64,000 nucleotides of DNA from Atlantibacter subterraneus (GTDB lineage Bacteria > Pseudomonadota > Gammaproteobacteria > Enterobacterales > Enterobacteriaceae). Location: positions 248,001 to 312,000 of the forward strand of contig NZ_VLPS01000008.1 of the NCBI RefSeq assembly GCF_007570865.1. The letters run 5' to 3'. The position numbers and the translations under genes were made by a program. Under the pieces are notes generated by a model. That model was given only the letters and a program-made list of their open reading frames with translations. It had not been told where the DNA came from and did no database searches. Below are positions 57,937 to 64,000 of the stretch, one piece after another (the first letter of the stretch is position 1; each line of letters starts with the position of its first letter).

Positions 57937-59856
57937 ATGTCATCCGATATCAAGATCAGAGTGCAAAGCTTTGGTCGTTTTCTAAGTAACATGGTAATGC
58001 CAAACATCGGCGCATTTATCGCCTGGGGTATTATCACGGCGCTGTTTATTCCCACCGGATGGTTGCCGAACGAAACGCTGGCGAAACTTGTCGGCCCGAT
58101 GATCACCTATCTGCTGCCGCTGTTGATCGGTTACACCGGTGGCCGTCTGATTGGCGGTGACCGCGGCGGCGTGGTCGGTGCCATCACCACCATGGGCGTG
58201 ATTGTGGGCGCGGATATGCCGATGTTCCTCGGCGCAATGATTGCCGGTCCGCTGGGCGGCTGGGCGATTAAACATTTCGATGGCTGGGTAGACGGTAAGA
58301 TCAAATCCGGTTTTGAAATGCTGGTGAACAACTTCTCCGCTGGCATCATCGGTATGATCCTGGCGATTCTGGCGTTCCTCGGCATTGGCCCGATGGTTGA
58401 AGTGCTGTCTAAAGCACTGGCGGCAGGCGTTAACTTCATGGTTGTCCATGATATGTTGCCGCTGGCGTCCATCTTCGTTGAACCGGCAAAAATTCTGTTC
58501 CTGAACAACGCGATTAACCACGGCATCTTCTCGCCGCTGGGTATTCAGCAGTCTCATGAACTCGGCAAGTCTATCTTCTTCCTGATTGAAGCTAACCCGG
58601 GCCCGGGTATGGGTATCCTGCTGGCGTACATGTTCTTTGGTCGTGGTAGCGCCAAACAGTCTGCGGGCGGTGCGGCAATCATCCACTTCCTGGGCGGTAT
58701 CCACGAAATTTACTTCCCGTATGTGCTGATGAACCCGCGTCTGCTGATCGCCGTAATCCTCGGCGGTATGACCGGCGTGTTCTGCCTGAGCGTGCTGGAC
58801 GGCGGCCTGGTTTCTCCGGCTTCTCCGGGTTCTATCCTGGCGGTACTGGCCATGACCCCAAAAGGTGCCTACTTCGCTAACCTGGTGGCGATCTTCGCGG
58901 CAATGGGCGTATCCTTCGTGATCGCAGCCATCCTGCTGAAAACCAGCAAGGTGAAAGAAGAAGACGACATTGAAGCCGCTACCCGCCGTATGCAGGATAT
59001 GAAAGCACAGTCCAAAGGCGCGGCGACTCCGCTGTCTGCTGGCGAAGTGACTAACGACCTGAGCCACGTGCGTAAAATCATCGTGGCCTGCGACGCCGGT
59101 ATGGGCTCCAGCGCCATGGGCGCAGGCGTGCTGCGTAAGAAAGTGCAGGATGCGGGTTTGACCAATATCTCCGTGACCAACAGCGCGATCAACAGCCTGC
59201 CGTCTGATGTGGATGTGGTCATTACCCACCGCGATCTGACCGAGCGTGCGATGCGCCAGGCTCCGCAGGCCCAGCATATTTCGCTGACCAACTTCCTGGA
59301 CAGCGGCCTGTACACCAGCCTGACCGAACGTCTGGTTGCCGCGCAGCGTCATACTGACAACGAAGCGAAAGTCCGCACCAGCCTGCAGGACAGCTTTGAC
59401 GCCAACGACACCCACCTGTTTAAGCTGAGCGCGGAAAACATCTTCCTGGGCCGCACCGCGAGCCACAAAGAAGAAGCGATTCGCTTTGCCGGCGAGCAGC
59501 TGGTAAAAGGCGGCTACGTGCAGCCAGAATACGTGGATGCGATGCTGGAGCGTGAGAAACTGACCCCGACCTATCTGGGTGAGTCCATCGCGGTACCGCA
59601 CGGCACCGTAGAAGCGAAAGATCGCGTACTGAAAACCGGCGTTGTCTTCTGCCAGTACCCGCAAGGCGTGCGTTTTGGCGAAGAGGAAGACGATATTGCC
59701 CGTCTGGTTATCGGCATCGCGGCCCGCAACAACGAGCACATCCAGGTCATCACCAGCCTGACCAATGCGCTGGATGATGAAACCGTGATTGAGCGTCTGG
59801 CGAATACCTCCAGCGTTCAGGAAGTTCTCGACCTGTTAAGCGGTAAGAAAGCGTAA
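57937..59856 (+). CDS. mtlA: Mannitol PTS permease EIICBA
   Basis: Imports and phosphorylates D-mannitol to mannitol 1-phosphate. The 639 residues hold the membrane EIIC (about 1-340, GGIHEIYFPYVLM), EIIB with phospho-Cys385 (ACDAGMGSSAMG), and EIIA with phospho-His555 (AVPHGTVE). It needs only HPr for phosphate. AGAAGGGG lies before the ATG. First gene of mtlADR; the CRP sites upstream fit catabolite control. Confidence 0.98.
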   Translation: MSSDIKIRVQSFGRFLSNMVMPNIGAFIAWGIITALFIPTGWLPNETLAKLVGPMITYLLPLLIGYTGGRLIGGDRGGVVGAITTMGVIVGADMPMFLGAMIAGPLGGWAIKHFDGWVDGKIKSGFEMLVNNFSAGIIGMILAILAFLGIGPMVEVLSKALAAGVNFMVVHDMLPLASIFVEPAKILFLNNAINHGIFSPLGIQQSHELGKSIFFLIEANPGPGMGILLAYMFFGRGSAKQSAGGAAIIHFLGGIHEIYFPYVLMNPRLLIAVILGGMTGVFCLSVLDGGLVSPASPGSILAVLAMTPKGAYFANLVAIFAAMGVSFVIAAILLKTSKVKEEDDIEAATRRMQDMKAQSKGAATPLSAGEVTNDLSHVRKIIVACDAGMGSSAMGAGVLRKKVQDAGLTNISVTNSAINSLPSDVDVVITHRDLTERAMRQAPQAQHISLTNFLDSGLYTSLTERLVAAQRHTDNEAKVRTSLQDSFDANDTHLFKLSAENIFLGRTASHKEEAIRFAGEQLVKGGYVQPEYVDAMLEREKLTPTYLGESIAVPHGTVEAKDRVLKTGVVFCQYPQGVRFGEEEDDIARLVIGIAARNNEHIQVITSLTNALDDETVIERLANTSSVQEVLDLLSGKKA

Positions 59857-59863
59857 TTCCTTT

Positions 59864-59931
59864 CCCTCTCCCTTCACGGGAGAGGGTTTGGGTGAGGGGC
59901 ACGACGTTCGGCTCTTCACCCCAACCCTCTC
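59864..59931 (+). repeat. mtlA-mtlD intercistronic palindromic repeat
   Basis: CCCTCTCCC (59864-59872) pairs with GGGAGAGGG (59878-59886). The same GAGAGGGTTTGGGTGA stretch can instead pair with TTCACCCCAACCCTCTC (59914-59930). The CCCTCTCCC/GGGTGAGGG motif is of a type common between genes in this family of bacteria. The two folds exclude each other. Confidence 0.7.
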
Positions 59932-59961
59932 GGGTGATTCAAATTTAGGAAGGTTCAGACA

Positions 59962-61110
59962 ATGAAAGCATTACATTTTGGCGCAGGTAATATTGGACGT
60001 GGTTTCATCGGCAAACTGCTCGCAGATGCGGGTATCAGCCTCACTTTCGCCGATGTAAACCAAACCGTCCTGGATGCGTTGAACGCGCGTCACAGCTATC
60101 AGGTACACGTTGTCGGCGAAAACGAACAGGTCGACACGGTATCCGGCGTGAACGCGGTCAGCAGCATTGGCGACGATGTGGTTACGTTGATTTCTGAAGT
60201 GGATTTAGTCACCACGGCGGTCGGCCCGGTGGTATTAGAGCGCATCGCGCCCGCCATCGCCAAAGGCCTGATGATGCGCAGAGCCAACGGCAACACCGCC
60301 CCGCTGAACATCATCGCCTGTGAAAACATGGTGCGCGGCACCAGCCAGCTGAAAGGCCACGTGATGGCGGCGCTGGCGGCTGACGATCAGGAGTGGGTGG
60401 ATGAGCATATCGGCTTTGTGGACTCCGCCGTTGACCGCATCGTTCCGCCGTCCGAATCCGCCACCAACGATCCGCTGGAAGTCACGGTAGAAACCTTCAG
60501 CGAGTGGATTGTCGATAAAACCCAGTTTAAAGGCGATTTGCCAAACATTCCGGGCATGGAACTGACCGACAATTTAATGGCGTTTGTCGAGCGCAAACTC
60601 TTCACCCTTAACACCGGGCATGCTATAACCGCGTACCTCGGAAAACTGGCGGGTCATCAGACCATTCGCGACGCTATTCTCGATGAGAAAATCCGCGCTG
60701 TGGTGAAAGGTGCGATGGAAGAGAGCGGCGCGGTGCTGATTAAGCGCTACGGTTTTGATGCCGATAAACATGCGGCATACATCCAGAAAATCCTCGGTCG
60801 TTTCGAAAACCCGTATTTGAAAGACGACGTTGAGCGCGTGGGCCGCCAGCCGCTGCGTAAGCTGAGCGCGGGCGATCGTTTGATCAAACCGCTGCTGGGC
60901 ACGCTGGAATACGGTTTGCCGCACGATAACCTGGTGCTGGGGATTGCCGCCGCGATGCACTATCGCAGCGAACAGGACCCGCAGGCCCAGGAGCTGGCGC
61001 AGTTGCTGGCAGAGAGAGGCCCGCAGGCAACGCTGGCTGAGATCTCCGGTCTGGATGCCAACAGCGAGGTTGTGGCAGCGGCAGTTAACGCGTACAACGC
61101 GCAACCATGA
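59962..61110 (+). CDS. mtlD: Mannitol-1-phosphate 5-dehydrogenase
   Basis: Oxidises mannitol 1-phosphate to fructose 6-phosphate with NAD+. The 382 residues have the N-terminal Rossmann motif [13 protein letters not shown] (residues 5-17) and the polyol-dehydrogenase catalytic region [19 protein letters not shown], with the conserved Lys and His. AGGAAGG lies before the ATG. A terminator directly follows the stop. Confidence 0.98.
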   Translation: MKALHFGAGNIGRGFIGKLLADAGISLTFADVNQTVLDALNARHSYQVHVVGENEQVDTVSGVNAVSSIGDDVVTLISEVDLVTTAVGPVVLERIAPAIAKGLMMRRANGNTAPLNIIACENMVRGTSQLKGHVMAALAADDQEWVDEHIGFVDSAVDRIVPPSESATNDPLEVTVETFSEWIVDKTQFKGDLPNIPGMELTDNLMAFVERKLFTLNTGHAITAYLGKLAGHQTIRDAILDEKIRAVVKGAMEESGAVLIKRYGFDADKHAAYIQKILGRFENPYLKDDVERVGRQPLRKLSAGDRLIKPLLGTLEYGLPHDNLVLGIAAAMHYRSEQDPQAQELAQLLAERGPQATLAEISGLDANSEVVAAAVNAYNAQP

Positions 61111-61116
61111 TGTGTC

Positions 61117-61145
61117 CGGGTGCGGTGCAATCCGCACCCGTTTTT
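61117..61145 (+). terminator. Terminator between mtlD and mtlR
   Basis: CGGGTGCGG / CCGCACCCG with loop TGCAAT, followed by TTTTT, starts 7 bp after the mtlD stop. It should cut mtlR expression relative to mtlAD. Confidence 0.88.
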
Positions 61146-61157
61146 AGATTGTCAGAT

Positions 61158-61697
61158 ATGCAGGCAAAAATGGAAGAAACACAGGCTTTTGAAAACCGTG
61201 TGCTTGAGCGTCTGAATGCTGGCAAAACCGTCCGAAGCCTGTTAATCGCCGCGGTAGAATTACTGACCGAGGCGGTTAATATCCTGGTGCTTCAGGTCTT
61301 CCGCAAAGATGACTACGCGGTGAAATACGCCGTTGAGCCCCTGCTGGACGGCGACGGCCCGCTGGGCGATCTCTCCGTGCGATTAAAACTCATCTACGGC
61401 CTTGGCGTGATCAGCCGCGCCGAATATGAAGACTGCGAGTTATTAATGGCGCTGCGCGAAGAGCTGAATCACGACGGCAACGAATACGCTTTCACTGACG
61501 ATGAAATCCTCGGCCCGTTTGGCGAACTGCACTGCGTCAGTGCCCTGCCTCCCGCGCCGGTTTTTGACGTTGGCGGCGATCCGGCGCTTAACGCGATGCA
61601 GAAACAGCGCTACCAGCAAATCGTCCGCTCCACCATGGTTCTCTCCCTGACTGAGCTTATCTCCCGGGTAAGCTTAAAAAAAGCCTTCCAGAAGTAA
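61158..61697 (+). CDS. mtlR: Mannitol operon repressor MtlR
   Basis: A repressor of mtl that has no classical DNA-binding fold. From MQAKMEETQAFENRVLERL to the C-terminus ISLKKAF-like RVSLKKAFQK the 179 residues follow E. coli MtlR. Two earlier ATGs (61107, overlapping the mtlD stop, and 61110) keep the frame open and would add 16-17 residues. That extension is coded through the terminator hairpin, and only its last RLSD matches E. coli. I therefore prefer 61158, with low certainty on the start. Confidence 0.85.
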   Translation: MQAKMEETQAFENRVLERLNAGKTVRSLLIAAVELLTEAVNILVLQVFRKDDYAVKYAVEPLLDGDGPLGDLSVRLKLIYGLGVISRAEYEDCELLMALREELNHDGNEYAFTDDEILGPFGELHCVSALPPAPVFDVGGDPALNAMQKQRYQQIVRSTMVLSLTELISRVSLKKAFQK

Positions 61698-61753
61698 GCC
61701 TGCGCACAATAGTGTATCCTTGTAGTTAATTCCCACAGTTTTGAGTCATCATC

Positions 61754-62116
61754 ATGAAAGAAGTCGAAAAAAACGAAATCAAACGTCTTAGCGATCGTCT
61801 GGACGCCATTCGCCACCAGCAGGCAGGCCTGTCGCTGGTTGAGCACGCGGATAAATACGCCGAGCTGGACAAAGAAAAAGAAACCCTGGAAACCGAAATC
61901 GCCCGTCTGCACGGGGTGGTCAGCCAGAAGCTCAGCAAAGAAGCGCAAAAGCTGATGGATATGCCCTTTAAGCGCGCCATCACTAAAAAAGAGCAGGCCG
62001 ATATGGGCAAGCTGAAAAAAAGCGTCCGCGGCCTGGTGGTGGTTCACCCGATGACGGCGCTGGGCCGGGAAATGGGTCTGAAAGTCATGACCGGCTTTGC
62101 GAAGAGCGAGTTTTAA
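61754..62116 (+). CDS. yibL: Ribosome-associated protein YibL
   Basis: A 120-residue, highly charged protein, the same length as E. coli YibL, with a long coiled coil at about residues 5-65 ([29 protein letters not shown]). The basic C-terminal half is strongly conserved ([34 protein letters not shown]). In E. coli it is found with ribosomes; its role is unclear. A good terminator follows. Confidence 0.93.
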   Translation: MKEVEKNEIKRLSDRLDAIRHQQAGLSLVEHADKYAELDKEKETLETEIARLHGVVSQKLSKEAQKLMDMPFKRAITKKEQADMGKLKKSVRGLVVVHPMTALGREMGLKVMTGFAKSEF

Positions 62117-62128
62117 CGTTCTCTCATC

Positions 62129-62160
62129 CTGCACCAGGGGCAAACGCTGGTGCAGCGCAT
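62129..62160 (+). terminator. yibL terminator
   Basis: CTGCACCAG (62129-62137) pairs with CTGGTGCAG (62147-62155); CGCATTTTT follows. Confidence 0.85.
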
Positions 62161-62237
62161 TTTTCTGCTTCTTCCTCCAGTCGTTGTTCTCCTCTCCTCC
62201 TGATAAATCACCTTAAACGCAAGCCTGAATGCGGTCT

Positions 62238-62254
62238 AATTGGCCCAACCAATT
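62238..62254. promoter_or_regulatory. LldR-type operator O1
   Basis: AATTGGCCCAACCAATT, an inverted repeat of the FadR/PdhR/LldR kind (TTGGTnnnACCAA-like), is centred at 62246, 209 bp before lldP. Confidence 0.75.
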
Positions 62255-62366
62255 CGCAAAAATTTCCCCTCAAAAATCACAAAGCCACAAAATACCCGTT
62301 ACCACCACATTGCATACAAGCAACATTTGGTTAACCATTCATCGACACCAACCCTACATCACACTA

Positions 62367-62379
62367 TTGGTAGGACCAC
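62367..62379. promoter_or_regulatory. LldR-type operator O2
   Basis: TTGGTAGGACCAC (TGGT / ACCA) is centred at 62373, exactly 127 bp from O1. In E. coli the two lld operators, at about -97 and +30, are also 127 bp apart, which would put the transcription start near 62343. Confidence 0.75.
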
Positions 62380-62454
62380 ATTTACAAATAACGTGACGCA
62401 AAGCCGAGCGGAGACTCCTTGCGTAAGCGCATTTGCGGTCCTCGGGAGAATTGC

Positions 62455-64000
62455 ATGAGCCTTTGGCAACAAAACTACGATCCGGCTGGCAACATTTGGC
62501 TTTCCAGTCTTATCGCATCGTTACCGATCCTGTTTTTCTTCTTCGCGCTGATTAAGCTGAAGCTGAAAGGCTATGTCGCTGCGTCCTGGACCGTGGCGAT
62601 CGCGCTGGCGGTTGCGCTGTTCTTCTACGAGATGCCTGCGGATAACGCGTTTGCATCGGTGATTTACGGCTTCTTCTACGGCCTGTGGCCGATTGCCTGG
62701 ATCATCATCGCGGCGGTGTTTGTCTACAAAATTTCGGTAAAAACCGGGCAGTTCGACATCATCCGTTCATCAATACTGTCGATTACTCCGGACCAGCGCC
62801 TGCAAATGCTGATCGTCGGCTTCTGCTTCGGGGCCTTCCTTGAAGGGGCTGCGGGGTTCGGCGCGCCGGTAGCGATTACCGCCGCCCTGCTGGTGGGCCT
62901 CGGCTTTAACCCGCTGTACGCCGCCGGGCTGTGCCTGATTGTTAACACCGCGCCGGTGGCATTTGGCGCGATGGGCATCCCGATTCTGGTGGCAGGCCAG
63001 GTGACCGGTCTGGACAGCTTTGAAATCGGCCAGATGGTGGGCCGCCAGCTACCGTTCCTGACCATCATCGTGCTGTTCTGGATCATGGGAATTATGGACG
63101 GCTGGCGCGGCATTAAAGAGACCTGGCCTGCGGTGATGGTCGCAGGCGGCTCCTTCGCTATCGCCCAGTACCTCAGCTCCAACTTTATCGGCCCGGAACT
63201 GCCGGACATTATCTCCTCGCTGGTTTCGCTGGTGTGCCTGACCCTGTTCCTGAAGCGCTGGCAGCCGACGCGCATCTTCCGCTTCGGCGATATGGGCGCA
63301 TCGGTGGTCGATCAAACGCTGGCCCGTAAAAATTACACCGCTCGCCAGGTGATTCGCGCATGGTCGCCGTTCCTGTTCCTGACTGCGACCGTCACGCTGT
63401 GGAGTATCCCGCCGTTTAAAGCGCTGTTCGCCCCTGGCGGCGCGCTGTACGACATGGTGATTAACGTTTCCGTGCCGTATCTGGATAAACTGGTTGCCCG
63501 TATGCCGCCGGTGGTCAGCGCCGCCACGCCGTATGCTGCGGTGTACAAATTCGACTGGTTCTCCGCCACCGGCACCGCGATCCTGTTCGCCGGGCTGATC
63601 TCCATCGTCTGGCTGAAAATGAAACCCGCTGCGGCGATCAAAACTTTTGGTGAAACGCTGAAAGAGCTGGCGCTGCCGATTTACTCCATCGGGATGGTTC
63701 TGGCCTTCGCCTTTATCTCCAACTATTCGGGGCTGTCGTCTACGCTTGCCTTAGCGCTGGCGCACACCGGTTCGGCGTTCACTTTCTTCTCGCCGTTCCT
63801 CGGCTGGCTGGGGGTATTCCTGACCGGGTCGGATACCTCGTCTAACGCCCTGTTCGCCGCGCTTCAGGCCACCGCCGCGCAGCAGATTGGCGTATCGGAT
63901 GTATTGATGGTCGCCGCCAACACCACTGGCGGGGTCACCGGCAAAATGATTTCGCCGCAGTCCATCGCCATCGCCTGCGCCGCCGTAGGGCTGGTGGGCA
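62455..64000 (+). CDS. lldP: L-lactate permease LldP (3' end outside window)
   Basis: A proton-coupled importer of L- and D-lactate and glycolate. The 515 residues visible, of about 551, begin [19 protein letters not shown]. They follow E. coli LldP closely, with many membrane helices, [39 protein letters not shown] and [24 protein letters not shown] lies before the ATG. The gene should lead the lldPRD operon; lldR and lldD are beyond the edge. Confidence 0.97.
   Translation, partial: MSLWQQNYDPAGNIWLSSLIASLPILFFFFALIKLKLKGYVAASWTVAIALAVALFFYEMPADNAFASVIYGFFYGLWPIAWIIIAAVFVYKISVKTGQFDIIRSSILSITPDQRLQMLIVGFCFGAFLEGAAGFGAPVAITAALLVGLGFNPLYAAGLCLIVNTAPVAFGAMGIPILVAGQVTGLDSFEIGQMVGRQLPFLTIIVLFWIMGIMDGWRGIKETWPAVMVAGGSFAIAQYLSSNFIGPELPDIISSLVSLVCLTLFLKRWQPTRIFRFGDMGASVVDQTLARKNYTARQVIRAWSPFLFLTATVTLWSIPPFKALFAPGGALYDMVINVSVPYLDKLVARMPPVVSAATPYAAVYKFDWFSATGTAILFAGLISIVWLKMKPAAAIKTFGETLKELALPIYSIGMVLAFAFISNYSGLSSTLALALAHTGSAFTFFSPFLGWLGVFLTGSDTSSNALFAALQATAAQQIGVSDVLMVAANTTGGVTGKMISPQSIAIACAAVGLVG

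Noticed and set aside
57982-59739. 585-codon open frame antisense to mtlA
   Set aside because: mtlA is intact on the other strand; the frame lacks a ribosome site and gives a His- and Gln-rich sequence typical of antisense shadows.

Overview
The window is chromosomal DNA of a member of the Enterobacteriaceae outside Escherichia, most like the Enterobacter/Klebsiella/Kosakonia group. The genus cannot be fixed from the sequence alone. The backbone follows the E. coli 80-81 min order almost gene for gene: proK-eptB-yhjX-yhjY-tag-yiaC-bisC-yiaD-(ghrB)-yiaF-yiaG-hok-glyS-glyQ-ysaB-wecH-xylBA/FGH-xylR-bax-malS-avtA-ysaA-yiaY-selBA-yibF-yibHI-mtlADR-yibL-lldP. lldP runs off the right edge. Protein lengths and motifs match those families closely, and GC content is well above 50% except in promoter regions and the hok area. 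No insertion sequence, phage gene, CRISPR array or rRNA was seen.

Blocks that differ from the E. coli order carry most of the interest. (1) Positions 1-331 hold a 168-bp tandem duplication of the proK 3' flank, including a broken tRNA 3' end. (2) Between yiaD and ghrB lies a 2-ketogluconate operon (ptxS-like repressor, kguE, kguK, kguT) that ends in ghrB, which acts as kguD. A perfect 16-bp palindromic operator lies ahead of kguE. (3) Positions 14166-19121 hold an FHS-type sugar permease, an RpiR-type regulator, a family-4 6-phospho-glycosidase and an alpha-glucoside-type EIICB PTS permease. (4) Positions 20345-28186 hold a guanidine-I (ykkC) riboswitch followed by an ABC importer, two urea-carboxylase-associated proteins and a biotin-dependent guanidine/urea carboxylase. 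The expected allophanate hydrolase is not there. (5) Positions 28901-29710 hold two tandem hok-type toxin units on the minus strand; cspA is not in its E. coli place. (6) A GlxA-like regulator and a cysteine hydrolase replace yiaA/yiaB. (7) A ROK kinase lies where E. coli has the yiaJ-S cluster.

Carbon uptake dominates the region: xylose (XylFGH import, XylA/XylB catabolism, XylR), mannitol (MtlA/MtlD/MtlR), lactate (LldP), maltodextrin trimming (MalS), 2-ketogluconate, and an alpha- or beta-glucoside PTS. Nitrogen supply from guanidine is a separate module. Housekeeping functions are glycyl-tRNA synthetase (GlyQS), selenocysteine insertion (SelAB), alkylation repair (Tag), lipid A modification (EptB) and valine-pyruvate transamination (AvtA).

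Regulatory sites readable in the DNA include four YpdB-type repeats before yhjX, three CRP sites before mtlA, two LldR-type operators 127 bp apart before lldP, the kgu operator and the guanidine riboswitch. One hairpin may hide the ribosome binding site of the cysteine hydrolase gene.
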